NCBI RefSeq assembly: GCF_000315625.1
Contig: NW_005434582.1
Coordinates: 152,768-216,767 of the forward strand
Direction: 5' to 3'
DNA: 64,000 bases
Origin: Guillardia theta CCMP2712
Lineage: Eukaryota; Cryptophyceae; Pyrenomonadales; Geminigeraceae
Part shown: positions 47,155 to 58,439 of the stretch, one piece after another
Position numbering within the stretch: the first letter of the stretch is position 1
Layout: every line of letters starts with the position of its first letter
Position numbers and translations under genes: made by a program
Notes under the pieces: generated by a model
Seen by the model: only the letters and a program-made list of their open reading frames with translations
What the model was told of the DNA's origin: nothing
The model's database searches: none

Positions 47155-48110
47155 TCATGGAAATGAAACTTTACACCCAAGAGATGGCGCGTGCGCTGTC
47201 CATGGACAACATGAGTCCGGCATTGCCGTCCCAGGCACAGTCGTTCTGATCATAAGGATATCCCGACGAGACGTAGACTGTGGGTCCTTCCAGCTTGTTC
47301 GTGCAGTTGGCACAGACGCTATCAGCCGTGGAGTTGCATTGTGGCCTGCACTGTCCGATCTCACATGGAGTCGTGGCGCACATGGTACAGTTGTACTCTC
47401 CATGCATGTCCTTGTACATTCCTGGAGGACAAGGTTGACATCTGCACAGAACACCATCGAACGCAGGATACAACCCAGCATTGCAGGCTCACTGCAAGGT
47501 AAGATTTCTCCTGGTGCGCAAGTTCGAGATGTTGGATAAGCGGACAGCATACTGTCCTGCACCTTGCCCATCCACGATGCGTCTAGAAATATGAGAGGAA
47601 TGCCTGCGAGGTAGATTGCCTGCACTGACAATGGAAAATGCATCGTAACTGATACAGGAGATGTTGTTGTTTGTGATGTTGATGGTAGAGGCTGAGACAT
47701 TGGAGGCTCCATTGTAAATTGTTGTGAGCGCATTATTGGACAAATCCAAGACCGTCAGATTCATGAAGTTGGGAAAAGAGCTCTCGTCCAGAGAAGCAAT
47801 GCGGTTGAAGGAAAGGTTGAAGTAGACGAGACCAACGACTTAGTCAAACACATGAGGAGGGATGGACTCGATGTAATTGCCCGAGATGTCGAGGTTCTTC
47901 AATGACTGCAAACCTGCGAAGTCACCTTCTGATACCATCATCAGTTCGTTGTATGTTGAGGGAAACTAGAGAGTTCAGCTGGCCCATCCTGGGCTCACTT
48001 GTGGGATTGTTGTGTGAGAGATCCAACTCAGTCAGCTTGAACTTGAATCCAAGCATGCTGCTGTTACCGAAAGCACTCCGATCGGAGCTTTTGAGAACAA
48101 TATGAATAAC
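47155..48110 (-). pseudogene. Decayed LRR / cysteine-rich extracellular protein gene
   Basis: Minus strand, 5' to 3': LRR pieces LTELDLSHNN, LKNLDISGNYIESIPPHVFD, an in-frame stop (TAA at 47842-47840), then VYFNLSFNRIASLDES, LTVLDLSNNALTTI and INITNNNISCISYDAFS. After a probable intron comes a cysteine-rich stretch (CRCQPCPPGMYKDMHGEYNC, CEIGQCRPQCNS). The stop falls inside an LRR that continues in the same frame, so it is not explained by an intron. The 5' end is cut off by the GC-rich block at about 48150. It was probably a secreted or surface receptor-like protein. A sequencing error at the stop is possible. Confidence 0.65.
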
Positions 48111-48149
48111 AGGTTGACCGGCCTGTCAAGGCAGCCAAGCCGGAGAACA

Positions 48150-48830
48150 ATCCTGCAGGGATTTCTTTGACCTGCCGCACTGCGCCGCCAAGGTCAAGGG
48201 CAGTGCAGTACCCCTGCAGCTCAACGACGCCCGTGATGACGGTGATCGGACATTACACTGGGAGCCGCATGTCACTATACTAAGCGGCATCGCATCTGCT
48301 CTCTTTCACCATCACCGCCGCCATGAGCGCCAGCACCAGCCCCGCCAATTTCAGTGTCGTGGGCCCCCCGCCATAGTCAAACGATCGGACTCCTCACTTA
48401 CATAGTCATCGAGTCTACCGTACACGGAGCCCCCCGGCCCCGGCCCTACCGTAGTACCCCCGGGCCCCCCCACCCGGCCCGGGGCCGGGGCCCGGCTAGG
48501 CGTTTAACTCCCAGGCTACTATGATTCTCAGTTCCCCATCCGATCATTGTCCCGGTGGCCGACCGGGCCGGGCCTCAATCACCGTGGCACTGAACCGGGT
48601 AGCGGCCGGGATTCAGTTCAAGTGAACTCGCCCGGCCGTACCGTACGGTACTCTGTGAGTACTTGAATTTTTAACTTAACTTTGAGTAAAGTAGACTCAG
48701 GGCCTCACCTGAGTCACCGTGGCTGAGCTCAAAGTTAAGTCGGCAGTGAGGGTCCGGGCCTCCGACCCGGTCCGACCGGGTCCGACGGCGAGGCTACTCT
48801 GAGAGTATTTCGTACCGTGCGGCGCATGTC
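48150..48830. repeat. GC-rich block with CCGG words
   Basis: GGCCCGG, CCGGGGCC and ACCGGGTCCG words dominate. Two inverted short AT-rich elements sit inside it. No gene seen. Confidence 0.6.
48674..48740. repeat. Inverted pair of the short AT-rich element
   Basis: ACTTAACTTTGAG at 48674-48686 and its exact reverse complement CTCAAAGTTAAGT at 48728-48740, forming arms 41 bp apart. The left arm continues as TTTTTAACTTAACTTTGAGT, the reverse of copies 1-3. Confidence 0.85.
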
Positions 48831-49656
48831 AAAGAGCAGGCCAACCTCAGGATTACTACTTAGCAGAAAGGAGAAGACAGAAGTAACTGACCGAGGCCTA
48901 ATAGACAAAGAAAAGGGCAGCCTTCAATATCTTTTCTCAAAGATATGAACGGTAGCTAGGGCCTGTTTTATATGAGACCCCAGGCATGCGAAATCAGCGA
49001 TCAGTTGGGAATCATGCAATGGCGTGAAAATGGGATGAGCTACGATGAAGATGATCGTGACAGTGACTTCTCTTACAGAACAGTGATCAAGATTGAACAA
49101 CCCTCAAGTCCTGATCCGAGGCAGGAGACGCACTGTGACGCCGGCAGGCTGACAGGATCACGAAAGAATCAGGAAATAGTTCAGTGACATAGTTCAGTAA
49201 GGAGCCCTGCTGTCTGGGGGGCAACAGACGACGACTGAGACTGAGGTGCAAGCCGCGCAGATGCCGTGAGAGGACTGAGATGAGAGCAGCAGATGCAGTT
49301 AGAGGAGGAAAGCAGCACTGAACAAAGTGAGAGCAGCATTGAGCAACGGAAGTGACAGGATTGGGATAATTGTCAATAGCAGGAGATGCCTGTCACTGAT
49401 CCAGCAGCATCCTGGAGTTGGACGGGTAGAATGGCAGAAAGGGAGTTTAGCGAAAGAGAGTTTAGAGCTGTTGTGATACGTGTGATTATGCACGCGTGTC
49501 TGTTTCGACTTCGGTGGCCTGTTGGTAGCGTGAAGCATGTCAGTTGTTGAATGAGAAGGAATGAAGTTTGCTGAAATCTTGCTCATCGTTCTCAACAACT
49601 CAACAACGAGTAGATTCCTGCAGTACAAAGGCTGATCTGTGTGCGCAGCTGCCGAC
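48831..49656. other. Intergenic region, no firm gene
   Basis: An open frame at 48972-49187 (72 codons, Asp/Arg-rich) has no recognisable family. The rest appears to be upstream sequence of the coiled-coil gene. Confidence 0.35.
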
Positions 49657-50875
49657 ATGGATTCGGAAAAGCATGAGAGTGAGACTGCGAAGGAGCTGGT
49701 GAACGCACTCAAGAGTGAGCTTCAACGATCAAAGGAGCTGCAGGAGGAGATCGACATGTAAGTTTGCTGCGACTGCGAGATGGAGCTGATGAGAGCGCAT
49801 GTAACCAGCAAGGAGACAAGAATATCATCGCTGGAGTCAGAAATCCGCGATATGACAAGCACCTTCGACAGAGAGAAGTCGGATCTTCAGCGCGAACTGT
49901 TAGATGCTTCCTCTGAGCCTCACCCAATTGCTCATCATCTACCTGCTGCTTGCAGATCCATGAAATCTCAGCTCTACGAGAACGGCCTGACGATGATGCA
50001 CGAGATGCAGCAGGTCTGTAGGAAGAGGTTTGTTGTCGTTGTTGTCTGTCTCACTCTCTTTTCTCAGAGCCACAACGAGGTTGCTCTGCTCCCTCGTCTT
50101 CCTGTTTGAGTTTGTCATCGTCCCCTTGCAGGCTCAGGAGATCTTGTTCCAGAGGATCAAATTCCTCGAGGATCAGGTGGCTTGCCCGAGTTACTGAAGT
50201 GTGTCCAGTCGTTCACTCTTTCATGACGTCAGCTGGAGAAGGTCAGAACGGAGTTGTACAAAGCCAAGCAAGAGGCGCAGGAGATGTTGCTGTATAAGGT
50301 GACGAGGTGAAGAAAAGGCAAGGCCCGTGCTCTGAGCTCCTAGCAGGCAGAGGTCAACGATTTGAACGAGGCGTTGGAAGAACTAGAAAACGAGATGCAG
50401 ACGGTTCTTTGCTGCTTGCCTACTCCCAATGTGACTAGAGGACGGAAGGCGGTGACAGTAGCGTTGGACAAAGCTTACGACATGTTTGGAAAAGAGAAGA
50501 AGCAGGAATGGTTTGAATGCTGCCATGAAGCACGCTGACTCGCCTGCAGCTGGTGGAGAAGATCCAGAACTTGGAATGTGAAAGACAAGAAATGATTTCT
50601 AGCCATGTGAGTGAGTTGCCATTTGCCCGGCAAGGCGCACAGCCACCAACTAAGGCATCCCGACTTGTTTGCTACAGAGAGTGCAAGAAGACAACTCGGT
50701 CGAGCTCGAGCAAGCGCTGCGGGAGGTACAGCAGCTTAGGTCGCTGTCTGACAGCAGGGAGTCGCTCCTGAGGTCCCTATCCCCCACCTCCATCGAGAGC
50801 CGCTCGAGTCACCCTGAGCCCGCAGGATGTTGGAGGATGGGAGGCATATCGACCATGCGGGGATGCAGAAGTTGA
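49657..50875 (+). CDS. Coiled-coil protein (247 aa model)
   Basis: Exons 49657-49757, 49809-49898, 49956-50013, 50132-50176, 50233-50298, 50347-50403, 50439-50510, 50550-50606, 50678-50875; phases agree. Nearly all of it is heptad-patterned: KELVNALKSELQRSKEL, ISSLESEIRDM, ENGLTMMHEMQQ, AQEILFQRIKFLEDQ, LNEALEELENEMQ. The tail is Ser-rich (SLSPTSIESRSS). No family recognised. The stop at 50873 may be an intron read through, since the open frame 50925-51266 (Pro/Arg/Ser-rich) could be a further exon. The model at 52328-54243 may belong to the same gene, separated by an intron filled with GC-rich repeat DNA. Confidence 0.6.
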
Positions 50876-51539
50876 GACGGGCAGGACGGTAGAAGCCGCC
50901 TGACTAGCTCGCCCTCGACGTCTAATGCTGCCCAGGATCATGCAGCCTCCTGAGAAGACGGGGCATCATCCTGCTCAGCCCCCGGCTAAACGCAAACCAG
51001 GCACGAGCAAGGACGGGAACGAGAGGCTGAGGGCGAGGAGCGGAGCAGCGCTAGTGGAGTCACCGAGGAGCGAGTCAAACCTCAAAGTCCCGGTGACTTT
51101 GACAGCAGTGACATCAGCTGGTGCTGACGTAGACTGTGAGCGACAGGCTTCAAGGACACCAGAGAATCTGCAGAGGGGAAGCGCGATAGTGGCCAAGAGG
51201 CGGACGGGGCCTCGTGAGATCCTGACAGGTAGACCTGAAGAAGCCGCTGAACTCGACCTGAGCTGAGCTTGCTTCCTTGAAGCTTCACAGCTGGACTGGA
51301 GCTCGTCATCGATACCTGAGGAAGATCATCACGACCGGGTTTCTGTTGAGGCTAGTGATCATGACATCTTCCCAGCTCTCCCCTGCTCGCCCGCCGCCGA
51401 GCTGCAGTCGATCAGCACCTGCGAGTGATCGTCTGACTCCTAACGCTCCAAGTCGGACTGAGTCAAGGCTGGCAGCGACTCATCATAGTACAACTCGGCG
51501 GCTTCACACAGTATTAAATCGTTCAACTGCCACGATAGA

Positions 51540-51930
51540 CTTGGCTGTGAACACTGGGAGCTTCCCAGGGCAGCCCCGCCGCCGCCCGCCGCCGCGGGCC
51601 CAGTCGCGGCCCGCGGCCGCGGCGCTCCGGTCAGTCCGAGACCCTCGCTCTGTGACAGTGAAGGCTCCGGGCGAGTTCGGATTCAGTTCCGAAGTTCAAA
51701 CCGGCGGTTCCTTGCCAAGTGGGCCCGAGCCGGGCACCGTCCGCCGGGGCTCCCCGGGGCCCGGTACGCTCGCCGCCGAGTCAGCCTCGGAGACTCGGTC
51801 CGGGCTGCCGGGTCCACTGAGCCCGGCGACGGCGGCCTGTGACACTGCCGTGACAACAGCCTGGCAGTGTGACAATACCGTACGGTACTGGCCGCCGGGC
51901 CGGGCAATACTGGCCGGGCAGATACTGGTG
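51540..51930. repeat. GC-rich block with CCGG/GCCGCC words
   Basis: CCGCCGCC, GCGGCCGCGG, GGGGCCCGG and GTGACAATACC-type words between the two coiled-coil models. The open frame across it reflects base composition. Confidence 0.6.
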
Positions 51931-52327
51931 ACAATACACGATTCAGGGTGGGGATGAGGGCCCTGAGAGAGGAATGGCGGGAAGGAGGGAGGAAGAGATT
52001 GGAGGAGGGAGGAGGAGTAGGAGGATGAAAGAGCAGTCAGATTATGATCAGAATGTAGAGATCGATTTCTTCTCCCATGACCCGCCTCCTCTACTTCTTC
52101 TCACCCTCCTCTTCCCTGCGTTTCCCTGCATTTCCCTGCGTTTCCTCAGCTAGTCAACTAGATGCGCTCCTATCGTAAAGGAAGGCCCAGGACAGTTTGC
52201 AAGCGAATGCTCCGTCCTTCAAACCAGCATGCACAACTATGAGAGGGTTTGGCCATGGAAAGCAATTGATGCGCTGGAGATCATGAGCAATCACTATCTC
52301 ATTCACACAATCATGCGTGGGTTGCAG

Positions 52328-54243
52328 GTTCGGCATGGGAAAAGGAGGAGGTTACGAAGTCACGATCACAGGCATCAACAGGATGGAGAAGGTGGAGTTG
52401 ACTTGCTGCATGCTGATTGACCTTTCATCACTCCTCTGCATTCTTAGGCTAGGTCAGCAAGGCCTACGGACCTGCGGGCAACCCTATCGTCTACCCCTCA
52501 CGTCAAGGATCTGAGATCCATGCTGTCCAATCGCTCCAATCAGCCACCGGTAGCCTGTGCTTCTCTACGATGCCATGGTGACCCTCTTCCTCCAGCAGGC
52601 GCAGCCAGCTGCTGACCAGAGCCAGGTGATCTGAACACGTCTCCTCCCCTGGATGCTAGTTAAGGGCATGACGGGGCGGTGCTGCAGCAAACGAAGCAGC
52701 TGTTCTCTCGGAAGAGGAGGAATGAGGAGCTGCAGGCGAACGAGGCTCCTCCTCCCACGGTCTCTCTCGGTCTTGACGGCTTCAGGAGGGAGCGCTGACT
52801 CGGCGTTGCAGCCTCAGGCCAACCCAGTGGAAGAACCCAAGGCAGATAGTCCGCTGACGCAGGCGAGGATGAAGATCAGAGATCTTAGACAGCAGGTCCG
52901 GTATCTCTCGCGTCTCTCACTTCGCTCACATTGTCGCTGTTTTGGCAGTTGGATGACTTGAAGCAACAGAGGGTTGCTGTGGAAGCCAAGGTAGAGAATG
53001 AAAACAGCGCACTGTCGTCTGTCTTTCAAAGTGTTCGCAATCCATGTGATGTGAGGGCTGCATGTAGTTAGCAGGACTCAAGAAGAGCGAAATGCATGCC
53101 GAGACGAAAGCCACCTTGCTAAAGGAGATCTCTCAGGTTCGTCGAGACGGTTCTTTCGCTGTTCCTCTGTTTCTGAGGTACTGTCAGATGAAAGAAGAAA
53201 TCAAGAAAGCGAGAAAGGTTTACATCAGGGAAGTCTCAATCACAAATGATTGGATCACCCAGGAATCGACAGATGTAGCTAACCAGAAGTCGGACTTAGA
53301 GACGGTTTTTTCCTATCTCCTCATCTCTCTTCCATGACTTTTGCCTCCATAGATGACTCAACAACTTCAAAGAGAAGTTGACAAACGCTCTGATGAAAGT
53401 GTGCAAGATTGGTATGGTCCTATCTTACATCTCCTAAAATTATGTCGAAGGGGAGTCACTGATTGCGGATCTGCGCTCTGCCAACGAGGAGAGGTGCGGA
53501 TGGAGGAGGAAGAAAAAGCGGATTGTCAGAGAACGACTAACCCTGCGAGCAGGAAGCAACTCCATCGGATGCTCGAGCGCTATTACGAGCACAGCAGCAT
53601 CTCCCATGGACGAGACGTCTCCTCCTCTCGGGACGAGGTTGGGAGAGAACGTGTGCGCCTGCCGCGCTGACCAGATCCTTCAGGCCCAGAGCGTCACACG
53701 GTTGTACTCCTCCCCGAGGGAGTCGTCCAAAGATTTGCCGAGGGACTCGAGGGCCTCTTCTCGAGAGATCTCGAGAGATATCCCCAAGGATACATCTAGA
53801 GACATACAAAGGGATGGCTCCAGGAGGGATTCCTACAGAGAGATGCCGAGGGAGTTCCCTAGGGAGTCAACCAGAGACAGTCAGAGAGATATCCCGAGGG
53901 ATACGTCTAGAGATATCCTGAGGGATACGTCTAGAGATATCCCGAGGGATACGGCTAGAGACATTGCAAGAGATCGGCCAAGGGAGTCAACGAGGGATAT
54001 GGTGCTAGAGGTGTTGCGATCACAAGACAAGGAGTGACGTTTCCTGTTCAGCGCGACGAGCGAAAAGAAGATCGTCGTTCGACTTATGACGATGGGAGAT
54101 CCCGCAAACGGTACACGCGATACCAAATGTTGTCCGCACTGCATCTGACGGAGATTGGACGCAGCGAGAGCTCTAGTCATGGTGGATACCGGAGGCAGGA
54201 TCGCGGACGAGAGGATAGGGGCGAGTGGAGCGTTTTGCACTGA
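52328..54243 (+). CDS. Coiled-coil protein with Arg-Asp repeat tail (5' part partly resolved)
   Basis: Supported exons: 52328-52391 (FGMGKGGGYEVTITGINRM), 52453-52549 (SKAYGPAGNPIVYPSRQG), about 52794-52895 (ARMKIRDLRQQ), 52949-52990, 53083-53136, 53188-53217, 53287-53304, 53353-53411, about 53555-53638, 53684-54010 and 54052-54243. The middle is short coiled-coil segments. Exon 53684-54010 encodes a regular tail of PRDT/SRDI/PRES units, about 25 Arg-Asp or Arg-Glu dipeptides every four residues. If the 41-nt intron 54011-54051 is used, the tail continues as an Arg-rich segment. Otherwise the stop is at 54037. Several internal phases could not be reconciled. The charge-alternating tail resembles RD/RE tails of RNA-processing factors, but function is unknown. 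Confidence 0.5.
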
Positions 54244-54392
54244 AACGATGTGACAGCATAGGGACTCAGTCTATATCAGCTCGTGGCTGGGATGGTGGTG
54301 ACAACATTGTCTACTAACAACAAAAATAACATGACACAACAACTATCTACAAATCTCTCCCTGTGCGGCACAGCCGCTCCATCCAGTTTCCC

Positions 54393-55160
54393 CTACCCAC
54401 TTGTACCTTGCGTCCCAAAACTCCGACATTCTTTGCAGGTACCCGAGCTCTCGGCCCGCGTGCACATGCACTTGTTGCAGATCTTGTACGCTATCTTCAT
54501 CATCTCCGTGTACTCCTCCAAGCTCAGCTCCCCGTCCCCGTCCGCATCGAACTCCTCCAAGATCTTCACCACCTGCGCACCGTCCTCGTCAACCCCCGTG
54601 ACAAGGAGAGAGCATGGCGCAGCAGCGCTGCTCACCTCTTCTTCGGTGTATCCTCCGGGGAACACCATCGCCTGCATCAGGTCGTGAGCCGCCACGAGAA
54701 ACATGGAGGAGGAGCGATTGCTCCTGGGAGAGGACTGCACCTCGATCAGAGCTTCCCGTGATATCGTCCTGCCCCCCCGCGAATGCAACTCGAATAGCTG
54801 CTTGATCTCGTCGAGCTGCGACTTGAGCAGAACGACGCTGGGTGTGCTACGTGAGTCCTTGCTTTCACCCGCTTGCTCCCTTAGGAAGCTCTGAATGGCA
54901 GAGGGGCTTGCGCCAGGATACACGAACTGAAGCATCTCCTTGAAGTCTATTCTTCCATCGTTGTTTCTGTCCATGTTGTCGTGCGCTACCATTATGCCCA
55001 TCATGCGGACGAAGACGGCAAACTCGCTCGAGTCTAGGGATCCGTTCTTGTCCGTGTCGAGCTCATCAAACAATTGCTTTACCTTGAGAAAATCCTTCCT
55101 GTTCAGTTTCAGGTGCTTCCTCTTGCTTGTGGTGGATGTTGAAGGAGATTTGGCCGACAT
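54393..55160 (-). CDS. EF-hand calcium-binding protein, copy 1
   Basis: Single exon, 255 codons, intact. It has three canonical EF-hand loops: DTDKNGSLDSSE (residues 35-46), DRNNDGRIDFKE (64-75) and DADGDGELSLEE (about 205-216). A central helical segment (SQLDEIKQLFELHSRGGR) joins them. A C-terminal Cys cluster, CNKCMCTR with CKEC, could bind metal. It is probably a cytosolic calcium sensor; no catalytic domain. It is convergent with the coiled-coil gene to the left (149 bp between stops). Its last third is nearly identical to copy 2 at 57649. Confidence 0.85.
   Translation of the reverse strand: MSAKSPSTSTTSKRKHLKLNRKDFLKVKQLFDELDTDKNGSLDSSEFAVFVRMMGIMVAHDNMDRNNDGRIDFKEMLQFVYPGASPSAIQSFLREQAGESKDSRSTPSVVLLKSQLDEIKQLFELHSRGGRTISREALIEVQSSPRSNRSSSMFLVAAHDLMQAMVFPGGYTEEEVSSAAAPCSLLVTGVDEDGAQVVKILEEFDADGDGELSLEEYTEMMKIAYKICNKCMCTRAESSGTCKECRSFGTQGTSG
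54459..54698 (-). repeat. 240-bp tract shared with 57715-57954
   Basis: Differs from the other copy at only one position that I can see (AAGGAGAG versus AAGCAGAG). It covers the third EF-hand and the start of the Cys cluster. The flanking halves of the two genes are clearly more diverged. Confidence 0.88.
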
Positions 55161-57648
55161 GCTATCTGAGAGGACGGAGGAACGAAGTGATAACGATGAA
55201 GCTAACTAGTTGAGAGTATGAGAGAAAGCCTGAGAAAGCATGGTCAGCGATCTGTGAAAAAGTTTTGTTGATGTCCTCATAGAGAGAGAGAGGAAAAAAG
55301 AATGTACTGAGAAGCCTCTTTGACTGGGCATAACCGTCTAACTGCATAACCGTCTAAATGCTCTACCATTCACCCCGAGACTCATTGCCGAGGGTCTGCT
55401 CTAGCTGAATCCCTCCCGTCCTTCTCTTGCCGCATCCTTCTCTTGCCGCATCCTCCCCCAACAACTTGCAGTTTTATCTCACTTTTGGAGGTGAACTGAC
55501 GATAAATAAGTGATACCCCGAGTACGGACCCCAAATTGAGGGTGGGGTACATCACCCCCACCCCCTAATGAGACCATGAAGTACCTCAGAGATTGACCGG
55601 AACTCCTCGAGTTGGGGCTGATAGGGGTGGTCGCAAAGTCAACATCCTGGGTGGCATTTCCGAGCATGGGGGTGGGGTGGGTGGGGTAGAAAACGTACCA
55701 GGTACCCCTTCCGGTCCCGGTCCTTGTGACCTCTCTCTACCCTCCTTTCCTACTCAAAGTCTAGGGTAGGGTAGCGGGAAATCCTTCCTCTGAGGTAGGT
55801 AGGGGTACTCAGACAGAGAACTTTTAAAAATGTAACTTTCAGAGGGCCCCCGGTATGTTGGGGGGGGTTGGGGTGGTACTCGGAATTTCCTTACGGTGAC
55901 ACCAGGGGTACACTACAACAGGTGACAGTGGTGAAATAGGGGTAGGGGTAGGGGGTACCAGGGGTCGCACATGTAAGTTAAGTTGGATCGACACGTTGAT
56001 CCAATTTTTGGCCTCACTGCCTGCGCTCAGACGCGGTTCCGATTCCGTGGGTGATGAGAGTGCCAGGTGGGGTGGGATGATTGTAGTATGAGGTATGGGT
56101 GGGGTAGTGATGTGACGGTGTGTGGGGTAGTGGTCCTTGATGCGCGGCCTGCTGTAGGTGGTACTGGCCCGGATGACCGTCATGACAGTCAGTCATCCCC
56201 GTCCAGCCCTTTGAATTGAGGGGGTGGGGTACTACCCCCATAGTTGAAGAATAATTGTTGGTTCTCTGCACCCCTCCTACCCGGCGTCTCTCCATGTGTC
56301 AATTGAGTCGGGTACGGTGGGTGGGCTGTGCGGTGAGGACGGAGGGGTGGGTAGTCTTAGCAGGCCGAAAGTGGACAAGAAAAAGGTTCGCTGTGACTTT
56401 TTATATTTGTCAGAGGTACTAGTGGAAAGGACGGGTGTGTATGAAGGGGGTAGTGCAAAGGAGGGGTACAGGAGAAGCCATCTGACGTGTGATGGGTGTA
56501 GCTGCAAAAAACAAGCCTTGTGATGGCTTCAAAAGAAGGTGAGGCTTGTCGAGGGTAGTTACGAATATCGAAACAGAGGTGGAACAGGGGTGGGTTCACC
56601 GTCATGGCAGGTCCTGCGGAGAGGATAGGAGGGGTATTTTTAGTTGAGTCCTCTTTGATCCCCACTCTGATGACTAGATAAATCGCTATTCCCGGCATTA
56701 TTATATTTACTCAATGTTGAGTAAATCAATCGAGCGTGCTTCCTACCATGTTTTACTCAACTTTGGTTAAATTCGTGATTGTGACTTGCACAAAACTGCG
56801 GCCAGGGGTTCAGTGACTTCCGGAAGTCATATCTTTAGTCAACTTTGAGTAAAGTTTCCTCAGTTCAGTTCCCGAGTCAACTTGAAGAACTTCGGAAGTT
56901 TTCACTCAACTTGGCAAAGTTGAAAGTCACTGAGTGCCAGTGACCGGGACGAGTCACCAAGTTCGCCGTCACGCCGATATTGAATCATCGGATCGCCAGT
57001 AGGAGTCCGATCCGATGATCAGAGCCACGTCGGGGGCCGCTGCCAGCGGCCGGCCGCGCCGGCGCCGGCCTGCAGTGCCAGGCTGGCCCGGCGGCTCTCA
57101 GTCACGGTGGGGCGGCGGCGCCGCGGGCGAGTCTGCCCGGCCATCCGGCCGAGCCGCCGCGATGATCCGACCGGCGGCCTCGTACTACACTAACTTGTAA
57201 CTTAGTAAGTCGAACGGCGATGATCGGATCACATGGCCCGGCGCAGTGCTGCCGCGTGATCCGGGACCGAGTCCGGCGGCACTGGGCAGCCTGCCAGGCC
57301 TTCGGCGCCGCGCGGCCGCCGCGCCCGGCCGCGGCAGCCGCTCAGTAGTACGGTACCGTACTCCGTACTGCCCCCCGTGCCGCCGCCGGCCGGCACTGTG
57401 GCACACGCCGACGGCGGCGGTCACCGGGTGTGCGGCCGGCGCGGCCCGGCCCGGCAACGCGGCAATTTGTGATGCTAGTAACATTATTCATGACTCAGTG
57501 GCAAAAATAACAGTATTCAGATCTTACTATGATAACATGAAACAGACAATTAATATACAATTCCGTGGCTCCGAACCTTGAACTCTCCATCGTGTACACG
57601 ACCTCAGCCTGTGCGCTACTGCAGTGCCTCACTGAGGCTTTGAGTTCC
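55161..57648. other. Repeat-rich region between the EF-hand copies
   Basis: About 55500-56660 is a CCCTACCCC/GGGGTGGGG-rich tract. About 56700-56960 has several diverged TTTACTCAACTTTG-type elements, some palindromic. About 56960-57475 is a GC-rich block of GGCCGG/GCCGCC words. No gene is supported. Confidence 0.5.
56706..56727. repeat. Palindromic AT-rich element
   Basis: TTTACTCAA and TTGAGTAAA arms around a TG centre. It is related to the ACTCAAAGTTAAG element found elsewhere. Similar half-sites follow at about 56753 and 56838. Confidence 0.75.
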
Positions 57649-58439
57649 TCACAGTCCGTTAGTTCCAATTTTCTGCCGTTGACAGTCCGGGCAATGACCA
57701 ATGCTAAGTGACCTCGTGCACATGCACTTGTTGCAGATCTTGTACGCTATCTTCATCATCTCCGTGTACTCCTCCAAGCTCAGCTCCCCGTCCCCGTCCG
57801 CATCGAACTCCTCCAAGATCTTCACCACCTGCGCACCGTCCTCGTCAACCCCCGTGACAAGCAGAGAGCATGGCGCAGCAGCGCTGCTCACCTCTTCTTC
57901 GGTGTATCCTCCGGGGAACACCATCGCCTGCATCAGGTCGTGAGCCGCCACGAGGCACGCTGAGGAGGAGCTAGCTGCGAGGACCGCACCTTGATCAGTC
58001 CCTTCCGCGTGATGGTCCTCTCGCCGCGCGCGTGAAACTCAAAGAGCTGTTTGATCTCGTCGAGCTGCGATTGAAGAAGACTATCGCTGGACGAACTGTC
58101 CTGGTCTTTGTCGTCAGCTTCGTGCTCCCGGCAGATGCTCTGAATGGCCGAGGGGCTTGCATCAGGATATACGAACTGAAGCATCTCCTTGAAGTCGATG
58201 ACGCCGTCGTGATTCTTATCAATGCTCTCATGGGATACCATGATGCCCATCTTGCGGATGAAGACAGCAAACTCGCCCGAGTCTAGGGATCCGTTCTTGT
58301 CCGTGTCGAGCTCATCAAACATATTCTTCAGCTTGAGGAAGTCTCTCCTGCATAGCTTCGGTTGCTTGAGACTCTTCATGCTCTTCATGCTCTTCATGCT
58401 CTTCATGCTGGGTTGTGTAGGAACAAATTTGACCGACAT
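57649..58439 (-). pseudogene. EF-hand protein, copy 2, frameshifted
   Basis: Paralogue of 54393-55160. The 5' part (58439-57933) encodes KSMKSMKSMKSMKS from a 9-bp tandem repeat, then DTDKNGSLDSGE and DKNHDGVIDFKE. The frame ends at a TGA just after a Ser/Pro-rich linker. The third EF-hand (DADGDGELSLEE) and Cys cluster are open in another frame (57951-57649). Relative to copy 1 the linker is about 7 bp shorter, which causes the shift. A 15-nt intron would restore the frame but is too short to be credible. It is either a recent pseudogene, a two-EF-hand truncated protein, or an assembly error. Confidence 0.7.

Noticed and set aside
51277..51957. Open frame of 226 codons over the GC-rich block
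   Set aside because: Its length follows from lack of AT-rich stop codons in GC-rich repeat DNA. Composition is Pro/Arg/Ala with no domain.
57015..57581. Open frames in the GC-rich block between the EF-hand copies
   Set aside because: Same reason: word-repeat DNA with high GC.
57985..58000. A 15-nt intron restoring the frame of EF-hand copy 2
   Set aside because: Far too short for spliceosomal splicing. A frameshift is the simpler reading.
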